Notes under the pieces: generated by a model
Told to the model about the DNA's origin: nothing
What the model saw: only the letters and a program-made list of their open reading frames with translations
Database searches by the model: none
Program-made: the position numbers and the translations under genes
NCBI RefSeq assembly: GCF_000445105.1
Contig: NZ_ATDP01000103.1
Location: forward strand, 62,001 to 126,000
Origin: Sphingobium lactosutens DS20
GTDB taxonomy: Bacteria > Pseudomonadota > Alphaproteobacteria > Sphingomonadales > Sphingomonadaceae
DNA: 64,000 nucleotides
Direction: 5' to 3'
Shown here: positions 40,010-49,642 of the stretch, piece by piece
How the letters are laid out: every line of letters begins with the position of its first letter
Position numbering within the stretch: position 1 is the stretch's first letter

Positions 40010-40189
40010 TCAGCCTTCGACCACTTCCACCATATGGGGCAGCTTCTTGATCGCACCGCGAACTTCCGCCGTGTCTTCCAGCTCCACCACGCGGTGCATC
40101 TTGCCAAGGCCCAGGCCGATCAGAATCTTCTTCTGGCTTTCGGGGCGGCGGATCGGCGAACCGATCTGCTTGATCTTGATGGTTGCCAT
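40010..40189 (-). CDS. rpmD: Ribosomal protein L30 (uL30)
   Basis: A 59-residue large-subunit protein. The translation begins [16 protein letters not shown] and has the L30 core [17 protein letters not shown] and [13 protein letters not shown]. It lies between rpsE (6 bp upstream) and rplO (137 bp downstream), the standard order, which makes the call firm despite its size. Confidence 0.96.
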   Translation of the reverse strand: MATIKIKQIGSPIRRPESQKKILIGLGLGKMHRVVELEDTAEVRGAIKKLPHMVEVVEG

Positions 40190-40195
40190 GTCCTG

Positions 40196-40924
40196 TTACT
40201 CCGCAATCGCTTCGGCATCAGCCTGCGCGACGTCAGCCGAGGCGCCACCGCGACGCAGAAGGTCGGCGACCTTCTTGCCACGACGCTGCGCCACCGACTT
40301 GGGGCTGGTCTGTTCGCCCAGCGCCGCGAAGGTCGCACGGATCATGTTATAAGGGTTCGACGTGCCGTTCGACTTGGTCACGACGTCCGCCACGCCGAGG
40401 CTTTCGAACACGGCGCGCATCGGACCGCCCGCGATGATGCCCGTACCGGCCGGGGCCGAACGAACCGTCACCTTGCCGGCGCCAAAATGGCCGAGGCCGT
40501 CATGGTGCAAGGTGCGGCCTTCCTTCAGCGGCACGCGGACCATCGCCTTCTTGGCGGCGGCGGTCGCCTTGCTGATGGCTTCGGGCACTTCGCGCGCCTT
40601 GCCATGACCGAACCCGGCGCGACCCTTGCCGTCACCGACGACGACCAGCGCGGCAAAGCCGAAGCGCTTACCACCCTTCACCGTCTTGGAGACGCGGTTG
40701 ATGTGCACCAGCTTCTCGATCAGTTCTTCGCCCTGATCCTCGTCACGGTTGCCGCGACGGTCGTCGCGACGACCACGGCCGCCGCGATCGCCACGGTTGC
40801 GATCGCCACCGCCACGGTTGCCACGACCACGGCCGGGACCGCGATTTTCGGTCTGGGGCTGCTCGCCGCCTTCGACGGCGGCAGGTGCGCCAGGCTGGGC
40901 CTGGATTTGGTTTTCGTCAGCCAT
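40196..40924 (-). CDS. rpsE: Ribosomal protein S5 (uS5) with RGG-rich N-terminal extension
   Basis: A 242-residue small-subunit protein. The normal S5 body starts near residue 66 ([20 protein letters not shown]) and includes [18 protein letters not shown] and [14 protein letters not shown]. Residues 1-65 are an added disordered tract with RGG/RG repeats ([19 protein letters not shown]). The extension makes it about 70 residues longer than E. coli S5. Order within the spc-type operon is normal. Confidence 0.96.
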   Translation of the reverse strand: MADENQIQAQPGAPAAVEGGEQPQTENRGPGRGRGNRGGGDRNRGDRGGRGRRDDRRGNRDEDQGEELIEKLVHINRVSKTVKGGKRFGFAALVVVGDGKGRAGFGHGKAREVPEAISKATAAAKKAMVRVPLKEGRTLHHDGLGHFGAGKVTVRSAPAGTGIIAGGPMRAVFESLGVADVVTKSNGTSNPYNMIRATFAALGEQTSPKSVAQRRGKKVADLLRRGGASADVAQADAEAIAE

Positions 40925-40926
40925 GA

Positions 40927-41280
40927 TCAGAACTCCAGCCCGCCTTCGCGGGCGGCATCGGCCAGCGCCTTGACGCGGCCATGGAACAGGAAGCCGCCAC
41001 GGTCGAACACGACCTTGGTGACGCCAGCGGCGGTCGCCGCAGCGGCGACGCGCTTGCCGACATCGGCAGCGGCTTCGGCGGTGGCGCCGGTCTTGGCGCG
41101 CACATCCTTGTCCAGGGTCGAAGCGGCGGCGACGGTCTTGCCGGCGGCGTCATCAATGACCTGGGCGTAGATGTGACGGCCCGAGCGATGAACGCTCAGA
41201 CGGGGCTTGTCACCCGAACGCGCCTTGAGCGCGGTACGAACGCGGCGACGACGCCGATCGAAGAGGGAAAGCTTTGCCAT
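40927..41280 (-). CDS. rplR: Ribosomal protein L18 (uL18)
   Basis: A 117-residue 5S rRNA-binding protein. [20 protein letters not shown] is the basic start and [38 protein letters not shown] are the core signatures. It lies 2 bp before rpsE and 1 bp after rplF. Confidence 0.97.
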   Translation of the reverse strand: MAKLSLFDRRRRRVRTALKARSGDKPRLSVHRSGRHIYAQVIDDAAGKTVAAASTLDKDVRAKTGATAEAAADVGKRVAAAATAAGVTKVVFDRGGFLFHGRVKALADAAREGGLEF

Positions 41281-41281
41281 C

Positions 41282-41815
41282 TTACTTCTTCTTCCCTTCC
41301 TTGCGGAAGATGAACTCGCCGTCATACTTGATGCCCTTGCCCTTATAGGGTTCGGGCTTGCGCCAACGACGGATTTCAGCGGCCACCTGGCCAACCTGCT
41401 GCTTGTCGATGCCGCTGATCTCGACCGTGGTGTTATCCGGGGTCTTGATCTCGATGCCCTCGGGCACCGCGAAATCGACGTCGTGGCTGTAGCCGAGCTG
41501 CAGCTTCAGGGTCTTGCCCTGGGCATTCGCACGATAGCCGACGCCGGTGATCAGCAGCTTCTTGGTGTAGCCCTCCGTCACGCCGGTGATGAGGTTCTGG
41601 ATCAGCGTACGCTGCATGCCCCAGAAAGCGCGAGCGCGCTTGCTGTCATTGGCAGGCTTCACCGCGATCGAACCATCTTCGACGCTGTAGGTGACTTCGT
41701 CGGCCAGCGGCATGGCGAGAGTCCCCTTGGGGCCCTTCACCGACAGCTGACCGTCAGCGATGGACGCGGTCACGCCCGAAGGAACGGTGACCGGCTTTTT
41801 GCCAGTGCGGCTCAT
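41282..41815 (-). CDS. rplF: Ribosomal protein L6 (uL6)
   Basis: A 177-residue large-subunit protein with two L6 repeats. [17 protein letters not shown] opens it; [12 protein letters not shown] and the C-terminal [15 protein letters not shown] plus [16 protein letters not shown] are typical. Its first base overlaps the rpsH stop (TGATG arrangement). Confidence 0.97.
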   Translation of the reverse strand: MSRTGKKPVTVPSGVTASIADGQLSVKGPKGTLAMPLADEVTYSVEDGSIAVKPANDSKRARAFWGMQRTLIQNLITGVTEGYTKKLLITGVGYRANAQGKTLKLQLGYSHDVDFAVPEGIEIKTPDNTTVEISGIDKQQVGQVAAEIRRWRKPEPYKGKGIKYDGEFIFRKEGKKK

Positions 41816-42210
41816 CAGAACACCTCCGCCAGCACTTCGCCGCCGACATTCTGCTCGCGCGCTTCGGCGTCGGACAGAACGCCGCGAGGCGTCGAGACAA
41901 TGGTGATGCCAAGGCCGTTGCGCACGATCGGCAGTTCCTTGGAACCCGAATAGACGCGGCGGCCAGGCTTGGACACGCGGGCGACATGCTTGATCGCCGG
42001 CTGCCCTTCGAAATATTTCAGCTCGATGCGCAGGCCGGCATGCTTGCCGAGGGCTTCCTCGGAATAGCCACGGATATAGCCTTCACGCTGCAGCACGTCG
42101 AGCACGCGGGCGCGCAGCTTGCTCGCGGGGGACATCACGCTGTCCTTCTTCGCCTGCTGCCCGTTGCGGATGCGGGTGAGCATATCACCCAGGGGATCGG
42201 TCAATGCCAT
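41815..42210 (-). CDS. rpsH: Ribosomal protein S8 (uS8)
   Basis: A 131-residue primary 16S rRNA-binding protein. [20 protein letters not shown] and the C-terminal [20 protein letters not shown] are family signatures. In E. coli S8 represses the spc operon at a site near rplE; a comparable site was not identified here. Confidence 0.97.
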   Translation of the reverse strand: MALTDPLGDMLTRIRNGQQAKKDSVMSPASKLRARVLDVLQREGYIRGYSEEALGKHAGLRIELKYFEGQPAIKHVARVSKPGRRVYSGSKELPIVRNGLGITIVSTPRGVLSDAEAREQNVGGEVLAEVF

Positions 42211-42222
42211 CTCAAATGATCC

Positions 42223-42528
42223 TTACCAGCTCGACTTGGTGACGCCGGGGATCAGGCCCTTGTTGGCCAGATCACGCAGCTGCACGCGGCAGAGACGGAA
42301 TTTGCGGTAATATGCGCGGGGACGCCCCGTCAGTTCGCAGCGGTTCCGAATGCGGGTCGGATTGCCGTTGCGGGGGATCTCCGCCATCTTCAGACGCGCG
42401 ATCAGACGATCGCTGTCGTCGGCCGCGGTATCATTCGCGATCGCCTTGAGCTTCGCATAGCGGCCGGCATATTTCTTCACCAGCTTCTTGCGGCGCTCGT
42501 TCTTGTTGATCGAACTCAGTTTCGCCAT
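42223..42528 (-). CDS. rpsN: Ribosomal protein S14 (uS14), zinc-free type
   Basis: A 101-residue protein. [20 protein letters not shown] is the start; the C-terminal [20 protein letters not shown] carries only two Cys, so this is the long form without the four-Cys zinc site. It lies 53 bp after rplE. Confidence 0.97.
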   Translation of the reverse strand: MAKLSSINKNERRKKLVKKYAGRYAKLKAIANDTAADDSDRLIARLKMAEIPRNGNPTRIRNRCELTGRPRAYYRKFRLCRVQLRDLANKGLIPGVTKSSW

Positions 42529-42581
42529 GACTTAAGTTCTCTTCCTTAGCTTAAGCGTTGGGAGAGAAGCGGGACCTGCAA

Positions 42582-43154
42582 TCAGGCCGCCTGCTTCTCT
42601 TCGAGCGGGAAGGGGAAGCCGAAGAGGCGCAGCAGTTCGCGCGCTTCATCGTCCGTCTTCGCCGTGGTGGTCACGATGATGTCCATGCCGCGCACCTTGT
42701 CGATGCGGTCATAGTTGATCTCCGGGAAGATGATCTGCTCCTTGATGCCGAAGGCATAGTTGCCACGGCCGTCGAAGCTCTTGGGGTTCAGACCACGGAA
42801 GTCGCGCACGCGGGGCAGCGCGACGTTGATCAGACGGTCAAGGAATTCATACATGCGCTCGCGGCGCAGCGTGACCTTGGCGCCGATCGGCATGCCTTCG
42901 CGCAGCTTGAACTGGGCGATCGACTTGCGGGCCTTGGTGATGACCGGCTTCTGGCCGGCGATCAGTTCCATTTCCTCGGCAGCCGACGTGACCTTCTTCT
43001 TGTCCTGCGTCGCTTCGCCCACGCCCATGTTGAGCGTGATCTTTTCGATGCGGGGCACTTCCATGACGTTTTTGTAACCGAACTTCTCGGTCATCGCCTT
43101 GGCGATTTCGGCGTCATAGAGCGCCTTGGAGCGCGGAATATATTTGTCGGCCAT
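42582..43154 (-). CDS. rplE: Ribosomal protein L5 (uL5)
   Basis: A 190-residue 5S rRNA-binding protein. [34 protein letters not shown], and the C-terminal [20 protein letters not shown] are characteristic. Its first base overlaps the rplX stop. Confidence 0.97.
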   Translation of the reverse strand: MADKYIPRSKALYDAEIAKAMTEKFGYKNVMEVPRIEKITLNMGVGEATQDKKKVTSAAEEMELIAGQKPVITKARKSIAQFKLREGMPIGAKVTLRRERMYEFLDRLINVALPRVRDFRGLNPKSFDGRGNYAFGIKEQIIFPEINYDRIDKVRGMDIIVTTTAKTDDEARELLRLFGFPFPLEEKQAA

Positions 43155-43465
43155 TACAGCACCTCACCGGACTTGACGGCGACGCGGACCTTCTTGCCGT
43201 CGCGATCCTCGAAACGGACGCGGGTCGGCTTGCCATCCTTGTCGGCGACAGCGACGTTGGAAATGTGCAGCGGCGCAGGCTTGCGATCAATGCCACCCTG
43301 AGGGTTCGCCTGATCGGGCTTGCGGTGACGCGCATGCACGTTGATGCCTTCGACCAGAACGCGGTCTTCCCTGGGCATCACCTGAAGGACGGCGCCGGTC
43401 CGGCCCTTGTCCTTGCCAGCCAGGACGACGACCTTGTCGCCCTTCTTGATCTTAGCAGCGCTCAT
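43154..43465 (-). CDS. rplX: Ribosomal protein L24 (uL24)
   Basis: A 103-residue assembly-initiating protein with a KOW motif: [20 protein letters not shown], then [20 protein letters not shown]. Its first base overlaps the rplN stop. Confidence 0.97.
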   Translation of the reverse strand: MSAAKIKKGDKVVVLAGKDKGRTGAVLQVMPREDRVLVEGINVHARHRKPDQANPQGGIDRKPAPLHISNVAVADKDGKPTRVRFEDRDGKKVRVAVKSGEVL

Positions 43466-43833
43466 TACAGCACCTCGGGAGCAAGGCTGATGATCTTCAT
43501 GTGCTTTTTGGCGCGCAGTTCGCGAACGACCGGGCCAAAGATACGGGTGCCGATCGGCTCCTCGTTCTTGTTGATGAGCACAGCGGCATTGCCGTCGAAA
43601 CGGATCACGCTGCCGTCAGCGCGACGCACGTCCTTGGCGGTCCGCACGATGACGGCGCGGTGCACGTCACCCTTCTTCACCTTGCCGCGCGGCTGGGCTT
43701 CCTTGATCGAGACGACGATGATGTCGCCCACGCCAGCGAAGCGCCGCTTCGACCCGCCCAGCACCTTGATGCACTGGACGCGCTTGGCGCCGCTGTTGTC
43801 AGCGACGTCAAGATTGGATTGCATCTGGATCAT
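43465..43833 (-). CDS. rplN: Ribosomal protein L14 (uL14)
   Basis: A 122-residue protein: [38 protein letters not shown] and the end [11 protein letters not shown] fit L14 along its whole length. It follows a 170 bp structured gap after rpsQ, so it may begin a separately controlled transcript. Confidence 0.97.
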   Translation of the reverse strand: MIQMQSNLDVADNSGAKRVQCIKVLGGSKRRFAGVGDIIVVSIKEAQPRGKVKKGDVHRAVIVRTAKDVRRADGSVIRFDGNAAVLINKNEEPIGTRIFGPVVRELRAKKHMKIISLAPEVL

Positions 43834-43857
43834 GGATCCGGTTCCTTCTTATTTGGC

Positions 43858-43965
43858 CTACCGGGACAATTCCCGGCGGTTCCGAATTTCGTGTTCGACC
43901 CGGCAGATTCGAAAGCACGAAGCGCGGGCCTGTAACCCTTCCAAAAGGAAAAGGCCAGCCCCGCG
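43858..43965 (-). promoter_or_regulatory. Three consecutive hairpins between rpsQ and rplN
   Basis: In transcript order: (1) 43965-43923, CGCGGGGCTG pairs with CAGGCCCGCG, with an inner GG(AA)-rich stem and a TTTT loop; (2) 43921-43890, TCGTG and TTCGA pair with TCGAA and CACGA; (3) 43879-43858, CCGGGA ATTG TCCCGG. The 170 bp gap is the longest between genes of the S10 and spc blocks apart from those at rpsJ and secY. It looks like a leader or attenuator for the rplN block. Confidence 0.5.
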
Positions 43966-44003
43966 TTCGAACTTTCTAGCCCTTATGGGCCGGCAACTGA
44001 TCC

Positions 44004-44267
44004 TCAGGCCGCCGTTTCGGGCGACTTGTGGGTGTCCACACGCTCGATGACCTTCCAGGTCTTGAGCTTGGAAATCGGGGCGGTTTCCTCGATGCGGACC
44101 GTCTCGCCTTCCTTGTAGACATTGCCCTCGTCATGGGCATGATACTTCTTCGACAGGCGGATGATCTTGCCGTAGAGCGCATGCTTTACCTTGCGCTCCA
44201 CCCGAACCACCACCGTCTTGTCGGTCTTGTCGGAAACCACCGTTCCCGTCAGCACGCGCTTGGGCAT
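44004..44267 (-). CDS. rpsQ: Ribosomal protein S17 (uS17)
   Basis: An 87-residue protein with an OB fold: [58 protein letters not shown]. It is the last gene of the compact S10 block. Confidence 0.97.
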   Translation of the reverse strand: MPKRVLTGTVVSDKTDKTVVVRVERKVKHALYGKIIRLSKKYHAHDEGNVYKEGETVRIEETAPISKLKTWKVIERVDTHKSPETAA

Positions 44268-44282
44268 CGTGTGATTTCCTTC

Positions 44283-44483
44283 TTACTTCGCCGCGCGGGC
44301 GCGTTCGCCCTGCAGCGTCTTGATCTGCGCGATGGTCCGGCGCACTTCACGCACCCGGCTGGGCTTTTCCAGCTGGTTGGTGGCGGCCTGGAAACGCAGG
44401 TTGAACTGCTCGCGCTTGAGGTTGTTGAGTTCGGTCGACAGTTCGTCGTCCGTCTTGGTCTTGAGGTCTGCGACAGTTGCCAC
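44283..44483 (-). CDS. rpmC: Ribosomal protein L29 (uL29), GTG start
   Basis: A 66-residue helical protein: [40 protein letters not shown], then [14 protein letters not shown] 44481-44483 is the start and lies 3 bp after the rplP stop. Confidence 0.96.
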   Translation of the reverse strand: MATVADLKTKTDDELSTELNNLKREQFNLRFQAATNQLEKPSRVREVRRTIAQIKTLQGERARAAK

Positions 44484-44486
44484 GGC

Positions 44487-44918
44487 TTAACCCTCCAGGT
44501 GCGAGGTGTCGCCGAGGCGGGCGACGACCTTCGTCTTGATGGGCAGCTTCATCGCGGCGCGCGAGAAGGCCTCTGCTGCGAGCGGACCGGGCACGCCGTC
44601 CAGTTCGAACAGGATGCGGCCCGGCTTGACGCGCGCCGCCCAATATTCGACCGAACCCTTGCCCTTGCCCTGACGGACTTCGGCGGGCTTCTTCGACACC
44701 GGCACGTCGGGGAACACGCGGATCCACAGACGGCCCTGACGGCGAAGGTGACGCTGGATCGCGCGGCGCGCCGCCTCGATCTGGCGGGCGGTGACGCGCT
44801 CGGGTTCCAGGGCCTTAAGACCATAGGCGCCGAAATTCAAAGCCGAGCCACCCTTGGCATCGCCCTTGATCCGACCCTTGAAGGTCTTGCGGAACTTCAT
44901 TTTCTTCGGTTGCAGCAT
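44487..44918 (-). CDS. rplP: Ribosomal protein L16 (uL16)
   Basis: A 143-residue protein: [19 protein letters not shown], the Gly-rich [38 protein letters not shown] and the [16 protein letters not shown] end are all typical. Confidence 0.97.
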   Translation of the reverse strand: MLQPKKMKFRKTFKGRIKGDAKGGSALNFGAYGLKALEPERVTARQIEAARRAIQRHLRRQGRLWIRVFPDVPVSKKPAEVRQGKGKGSVEYWAARVKPGRILFELDGVPGPLAAEAFSRAAMKLPIKTKVVARLGDTSHLEG

Positions 44919-44939
44919 GACGCTATTACCTTCTTATCT

Positions 44940-45635
44940 TCAGCGCGCCGGGCGCACGCCGGAGGTCTGAGCCTCCAGCATCAGCCGGTCGGTGGCCATC
45001 GGATCATGACCAAGGATTTCACCCTTGAAGATCCAGACCTTGATGCCGCACACGCCATAGGCGGTGTGCGCCGTGGCTTCGGCATAGTCGACATTCGCGC
45101 GCAGCGTGTGCAGCGGAACGCGGCCTTCGCGATACCATTCGACGCGCGCGATCTCCGCGCCGCCCAGACGGCCGCCGCAGGTGATCTTGATGCCTTCGGC
45201 GCCAAGACGCAGGGCCGACTGCACCGCGCGCTTCATCGCGCGGCGGAACGCGACGCGGCGCTCCAGCTGATCGGCGATGCCCTGCGCCACGAGCTTGGAA
45301 TCAACTTCCGGCTTGCGGATTTCGACGATGTTCAGCGACACGTCGGACGAGGTCAGGCTGCTCAGCTTCTTGCGCAGCTTTTCGATGTCCGCGCCCTTCT
45401 TGCCGATGATGACGCCGGGACGGGCGGCATAGATCGACACGCGGCACAGCTTGGCCGGACGTTCGATCACGACCTTCGAAATCGCGGCCTGCGGCAGCGT
45501 CTTCATGATATACTGGCGGATCTTGAGATCTTCCAGCAGGAGACGGCCATAGTCCTGGCCTTCCGCGAACCAGCGGCTGTCCCAGGTACGGTTGATCTGC
45601 AGACGCAGACCGATCGGGTTGCTCTTGTGACCCAT
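44940..45635 (-). CDS. rpsC: Ribosomal protein S3 (uS3)
   Basis: A 231-residue protein. [20 protein letters not shown] is the start, a KH domain follows ([19 protein letters not shown]), and the C-terminal [20 protein letters not shown] and [17 protein letters not shown] are standard. ATG 45635 lies 4 bp after the rplV stop; the longer frame to 45677 runs into rplV. Confidence 0.97.
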   Translation of the reverse strand: MGHKSNPIGLRLQINRTWDSRWFAEGQDYGRLLLEDLKIRQYIMKTLPQAAISKVVIERPAKLCRVSIYAARPGVIIGKKGADIEKLRKKLSSLTSSDVSLNIVEIRKPEVDSKLVAQGIADQLERRVAFRRAMKRAVQSALRLGAEGIKITCGGRLGGAEIARVEWYREGRVPLHTLRANVDYAEATAHTAYGVCGIKVWIFKGEILGHDPMATDRLMLEAQTSGVRPAR

Positions 45636-45639
45636 ATGC

Positions 45640-46026
45640 TTACGCCTCCGCTTCTTCGCCAGCTTCACGCACGACAATGCGCACGCGGCTGAAGGGCTTG
45701 AGGATCCGGGTCGACTTGCCGCGGCCGCGGGCGTGGAAGCGCTTCATGGTGAAGCTCTTGCCCACCGATGCTTCCGCGACGACCAGGGCGTCGACGTCCA
45801 GATTGTGATTATTTTCCGCATTGGCGATGGCCGAAGCCAGTACCTTGCGCACGTCGACAGCCATCGCCTTCTTCGAGAAGGCGAGGATGTTGAGCGCGTC
45901 CTCGACCTTGCGGCCGCGGATCAGCGTCGCGACCAGGTTCAGCTTCTGGGCCGAACCACGGATCTGCGTGCCGACGGCGAGCGCTTCATTGTCGGCGACG
46001 CGACGGGGAGCCTTTTCCTTGCTCAT
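45640..46026 (-). CDS. rplV: Ribosomal protein L22 (uL22)
   Basis: A 128-residue protein lining the exit tunnel: [40 protein letters not shown], and the loop [20 protein letters not shown]. Its first base overlaps the rpsS stop. Confidence 0.97.
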   Translation of the reverse strand: MSKEKAPRRVADNEALAVGTQIRGSAQKLNLVATLIRGRKVEDALNILAFSKKAMAVDVRKVLASAIANAENNHNLDVDALVVAEASVGKSFTMKRFHARGRGKSTRILKPFSRVRIVVREAGEEAEA

Positions 46027-46301
46027 CAGCGCTTGCCCTTCTTGTCGGCGGCGTGGCCGGGGAAGAAGCGGGTCGGGGCGAATTCGCCCAGCTTGTGACC
46101 CACCATATCCTCGTTCACGGAGACCGGAACATGCTTGCGGCCATTATAGACGTTGAACGTCAGGCCGACGAACTGCGGCAGGATGGTGGAACGGCGCGAC
46201 CAGGTCTTGATCGGCGCACGGCCACCCGCGTCCTGCGCGGCTTCCGCCTTCTTCAGAAGGCTGAGGTCCACGAACGGACCTTTCCAGACGGAACGAGCCA
46301 T
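46026..46301 (-). CDS. rpsS: Ribosomal protein S19 (uS19)
   Basis: A 91-residue protein: [72 protein letters not shown]. All family blocks are intact. Confidence 0.97.
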   Translation of the reverse strand: MARSVWKGPFVDLSLLKKAEAAQDAGGRAPIKTWSRRSTILPQFVGLTFNVYNGRKHVPVSVNEDMVGHKLGEFAPTRFFPGHAADKKGKR

Positions 46302-46306
46302 CTCGC

Positions 46307-47143
46307 TTACCTCTTCTTCTTCGCGTGGCGGCTACGGATGATGAACTTGTCCGTCGCCTTGTTGTGGCGGGTGCGCGCACCCTTGGTCGGCTTGCCCCAG
46401 GGCGTGACCGGATGACGGCCGCCCGAGGTCCGGCCTTCACCACCACCATGCGGGTGGTCGACCGGGTTCTTGGCAACACCACGCGTCAGCGGACGTTTGC
46501 CCAGCCAGCGGTTACGACCGGCCTTGGCAAGATTGGTGTTGGCATTGTCCGGGTTCGACACGGCGCCGATGGTGCCCATGCAGTCCGAACGAATGTAGCG
46601 CTGCTCGCCCGACGACAGGCGGACCATCACCATGCCGCGATCACGGCCGACGAGCTGGGCATAGGTGCCCGCCGAACGGCAGAGCTGACCGCCCTTGCCC
46701 GGCTTCATCTCGATATTGTGGATGATGGTGCCGACCGGCATCTGGCCCAGTTCCATCGCATTGCCCGGCTTCACGTCGGTCTTCTTGCCGGCGATGATCT
46801 TGTCACCGGGGGCAAGACGCTGCGGCGCCAGGACATAGGCCTGGGTGCCGTCGGCATAGTTGACCAGCGCGATGAAGGCGGTGCGGTTGGGGTCATATTC
46901 CAGACGCTCGACCGTGCCTTCCACGTCCCAGAGGCGACGCTTGAAGTCGATGATGCGATAGCGCTGCTTGTGACCGCCCGCGATGCCGCGCGAGGTTACA
47001 TGGCCCTTGTTGTTGCGGCCACCAGTCTTGCGCTTGCCTTCGGTCAGCGCCTTGACAGGCTTGCCCTTGTGCAGGCTCGACTTGTCGACGAGGATCAGGC
47101 CGCGCTGCGCGGGACTGGTCGGATTATAGTGCTTGAGTGCCAT
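46307..47143 (-). CDS. rplB: Ribosomal protein L2 (uL2)
   Basis: A 278-residue protein near the peptidyl transferase centre: [60 protein letters not shown], and [20 protein letters not shown] with the conserved His. Length matches the family. Confidence 0.98.
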   Translation of the reverse strand: MALKHYNPTSPAQRGLILVDKSSLHKGKPVKALTEGKRKTGGRNNKGHVTSRGIAGGHKQRYRIIDFKRRLWDVEGTVERLEYDPNRTAFIALVNYADGTQAYVLAPQRLAPGDKIIAGKKTDVKPGNAMELGQMPVGTIIHNIEMKPGKGGQLCRSAGTYAQLVGRDRGMVMVRLSSGEQRYIRSDCMGTIGAVSNPDNANTNLAKAGRNRWLGKRPLTRGVAKNPVDHPHGGGEGRTSGGRHPVTPWGKPTKGARTRHNKATDKFIIRSRHAKKKR

Positions 47144-47153
47144 CTATCCCGCC

Positions 47154-47468
47154 TCAGATTCCGGTGGTGACGTCGATGGACTGACCTTCGGCCAGCGTCA
47201 CGATCGCCTTCTTCACGTCATTGCGCTTGTAGGGCTTGCCCTTCCAGCGCTTGACCTTGCCCTTCTGAACCAGCGTGTTGACCGCCTTCACGGTCACGCC
47301 GAACAGGGCTTCGACAGCCGCCTTGATCTCCGGCTTGGACGCGTCATTGGCCACCTGGAAGACCACGGCATTGTTTTCGGAGAGAAGCGTCGACTTCTCG
47401 GTGATGACCGGCGCGACAACGACGTCGAAATGACGGTTGTCGACGATCGCGGCTTCTTTCTTAGCCAT
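47154..47468 (-). CDS. rplW: Ribosomal protein L23 (uL23)
   Basis: A 104-residue exit-site protein: [40 protein letters not shown], and [20 protein letters not shown]. Its start overlaps the rplD end by 8 bp. Confidence 0.97.
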   Translation of the reverse strand: MAKKEAAIVDNRHFDVVVAPVITEKSTLLSENNAVVFQVANDASKPEIKAAVEALFGVTVKAVNTLVQKGKVKRWKGKPYKRNDVKKAIVTLAEGQSIDVTTGI

Positions 47469-48084
47469 TGAAACGGGCCTCCAGCTTTTCGACCGCGGCG
47501 CGGGTCAGCACCAGCGAATCGGCCTTCAGGATGTCGTAGACGTTGGCGCCGACGGCCGGCAGCAGGTTGACGCCGACGATGTTCGCCGATGCCTTTGCGA
47601 AGCTGACGTTCACCGCGTCACCGTCGATGAACAGCGCCTTGTTGAGGTTCAGCTTGGCGAGATGTGCGACCAAAGTCTTGGTCTTGCCTTCGGCCACGTC
47701 GAAGCTGTCCAGAACGATCAGCGAACCGTCCTTGGCCTTCGCCGACAGCGCCATCTTGAGACCCAGGGCACGGACCTTCTTATTGAGGTCGTGGCCAAAG
47801 TCGCGGGCGCGGGCGCCGTGCGCCTTACCACCGCCGATGAACACGGGCGCCTTGCGGTCGCCGTGACGGGCGGTGCCGCCACCCTTCTGACGGCCGAACT
47901 TCTTGCCGGTCCGGGCAACGTCCGAACGCTCGCGGGTGGCGCGAGCCGGCGCGCGGCGCTTTTCCAGCTGCCAGGTGACGACGCGGTGCAGGATGTCGGT
48001 GCGAGGCTCGACGCCGAACACGGCATCGTTCAGCTCCAGCTCGCCGGCAGACTGCGCGTCGAGGGTCTGTACATTGACCTTCAT
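47461..48084 (-). CDS. rplD: Ribosomal protein L4 (uL4)
   Basis: A 207-residue protein: the extended loop [40 protein letters not shown], and the C-terminal [20 protein letters not shown] with [13 protein letters not shown]. In E. coli L4 also represses its own operon; this matters for the structured gap at 48874-49114 just upstream of rplC. Confidence 0.97.
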   Translation of the reverse strand: MKVNVQTLDAQSAGELELNDAVFGVEPRTDILHRVVTWQLEKRRAPARATRERSDVARTGKKFGRQKGGGTARHGDRKAPVFIGGGKAHGARARDFGHDLNKKVRALGLKMALSAKAKDGSLIVLDSFDVAEGKTKTLVAHLAKLNLNKALFIDGDAVNVSFAKASANIVGVNLLPAVGANVYDILKADSLVLTRAAVEKLEARFNG

Positions 48085-48087
48085 GGT

Positions 48088-48843
48088 TTAGCCCTCCTGG
48101 CCTTCGGTCGCTTCGGGAGCCGCCGCTTCATCAGCGGGCGTCTCGGCCGGAGCGTTGTTGCTGTTGGCAGCAGCCTTCAGGCTGGCCGGATAAGGAGCAT
48201 CGGCATGACGCGGAACCTTGACGGCATCCTTGACGGTCAGCCAGGTGCCCTTGGCGCCCGGAACGCTGCCCTTGACGAACAGCAGCCCGCGCTCGACGTC
48301 GGTGCGCACGATTTCCAGATTCTGCTGGGTCCGCTCGCGATCACCCATGTGGCCGGCCATCTTCTTGTTCTTGAAGACGCGACCCGGATCCTGGCGGTTA
48401 CCGGTCGAACCATGGGCACGGTGGCTGATCGACACGCCGTGGGTGGCGCGCATGCCGCCGAAGCCCCAACGCTTCATGGCGCCGGCAAAACCCTTACCCT
48501 GGGTATGGCCGGCGACGTCGACCAACTGGCCAGCGACGAAATGGTCGGCCGCGATTTCGGCGCCGACGTCGAGGAGCGCATCCTCGGCGACGCGGAATTC
48601 GACCAGACGGGCCTTGGGCTCGACTTCGGCCTTAGCGAACTGGCCACGCTGCGGCTTGGCCACATTCTTGACCTTGGCGACGCCGGCGCCGAGCTGAACG
48701 GCGACATAGCCATCCCGATCGGTTTCCTTGCGCGCCACGACCTGGTTGCCTTCAAGGGCCAGAACCGTAACCGGTACATGTCGTCCGTCCTCCTGGAACA
48801 GACGGGTCATCCCGACTTTCTTAGCGATCACGCCTGTGCGCAT
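48088..48843 (-). CDS. rplC: Ribosomal protein L3 (uL3)
   Basis: A 251-residue protein: [60 protein letters not shown], and [16 protein letters not shown]. An Ala/Glu-rich tail of about 35 residues ends it. I chose ATG 48843 with GGGAG about ten bases upstream; GTG 48846 adjoins it. It is preceded by a 280 bp leader with a terminator. Confidence 0.97.
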   Translation of the reverse strand: MRTGVIAKKVGMTRLFQEDGRHVPVTVLALEGNQVVARKETDRDGYVAVQLGAGVAKVKNVAKPQRGQFAKAEVEPKARLVEFRVAEDALLDVGAEIAADHFVAGQLVDVAGHTQGKGFAGAMKRWGFGGMRATHGVSISHRAHGSTGNRQDPGRVFKNKKMAGHMGDRERTQQNLEIVRTDVERGLLFVKGSVPGAKGTWLTVKDAVKVPRHADAPYPASLKAAANSNNAPAETPADEAAAPEATEGQEG

Positions 48844-48873
48844 CACTGATTACTCCCATAGAGGCCCGTCTTA

Positions 48874-49114
48874 GCAACGGGCGTATCCAACGAAAAAACC
48901 GCAAAGGAGATATCCTTCGCGGTCCAACCCAAATTAGCGATCACCCCGTCAGGGTTGGATGCCGACCCCTCTCGGGGAAGGCGACGGGGGACCAGGACCA
49001 CGCGCCTTGCCGGTTCACCGGTGGCCGTGCGGTATCCCTTGTGTCGTTTGAGCCTCTGCCTTGGCAAAGTACCCGATACCCTGCTCACCCATGAGCCCGA
49101 AGGCGGGAGCAGGG
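48874..49114 (-). promoter_or_regulatory. Structured leader between rpsJ and rplC (S10-leader-like)
   Basis: Transcript order: CCCTGCTC/GAGCAGGG hairpin at 49114-49079; hairpin A, GACGGGG complement 48989-48983 with 48950-48944, holding an inner CCCC GAGA GGGG stem; hairpin B, CCAACCC 48958-48952 with GGGTTGG 48930-48924, which overlaps A so both cannot form together; the terminator at 48893-48923; and GCCCGT/ACGGGC at 48892-48874 just before the rplC ribosome site. The layout recalls the E. coli S10 leader where L4 binds, but is placed after rpsJ. Role by analogy only. Confidence 0.6.
48893..48923 (-). terminator. Intrinsic terminator inside the S10-type operon
   Basis: On the minus strand ACCGCGAAGGA pairs with TCCTTTGCGGT (one mismatch) across a TATC loop, followed at once by a six-T run. 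This is the best-formed intrinsic terminator in the window, and it lies 50 bp before rplC. Confidence 0.8.
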
Positions 49115-49125
49115 ACTTGCCGGCG

Positions 49126-49434
49126 TCAGGCCAGCTTGATTTCCACGTTCACGCCGGCAGCCAGATCCAGCTTCATCAGCGCGTCGACCGTCTGCGGCGT
49201 CGGCTGCACAATGTCAAGCATGCGCTTGTAAGTGCGGACCTCGAACTGCTCGCGCGACTTCTTGTCGATGTGCGGGCCACGGTTGACCGTGAACTTTTCG
49301 ATGCGCGTCGGAAGAGGAATCGGACCGCGGATGAGGGCGCCGGTGCGGCGGGCGGTGTCGGCGATGTCGCCGGTCGCCTGATCGAGCACGCGATGATCGA
49401 ACGCCTTGAGGCGAATGCGGATATTGCTGTCCAT
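49126..49434 (-). CDS. rpsJ: Ribosomal protein S10 (uS10, NusE)
   Basis: A 102-residue protein: [80 protein letters not shown]. It also serves in transcription antitermination as NusE. It follows tuf by 208 bp with a terminator hairpin between them. Confidence 0.98.
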   Translation of the reverse strand: MDSNIRIRLKAFDHRVLDQATGDIADTARRTGALIRGPIPLPTRIEKFTVNRGPHIDKKSREQFEVRTYKRMLDIVQPTPQTVDALMKLDLAAGVNVEIKLA

Positions 49435-49601
49435 TGTTCCTGTACCGATGCGAAAGAGCCAAAAACCCGGAGCATTTTCGAAAGTCAGCCGGAGCAGCCG
49501 ATGACTTGCGGAAATGCGCCAACAAAAAATATCCGCCCCCTCCCTGCCCTTCTAGCTCCAAGGGAGCCGGAGAAAGGCGATCCGGGGCGGCAGAAATTCC
49601 G

Positions 49602-49631
49602 AGCGGCGCGAATCAGACGATTCGCGCCGCT
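49602..49631 (-). terminator. Hairpin after tuf
   Basis: Perfect 13 bp stem AGCGGCGCGAATC / GATTCGCGCCGCT with a four-base loop, 11 bp after the tuf stop. The tail on the minus strand is CGGAATTTCTG, so the U run is weak; partial read-through into rpsJ is likely. Confidence 0.65.
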
Positions 49632-49642
49632 GCGGTCCTATA

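Noticed and set aside
48844..49088. An 81-codon frame in the rpsJ-rplC gap, possible leader peptide
   Set aside because: It only reads through hairpin arms, lacks coding codon use, and runs into the rplC start. The gap is better explained as structured RNA.
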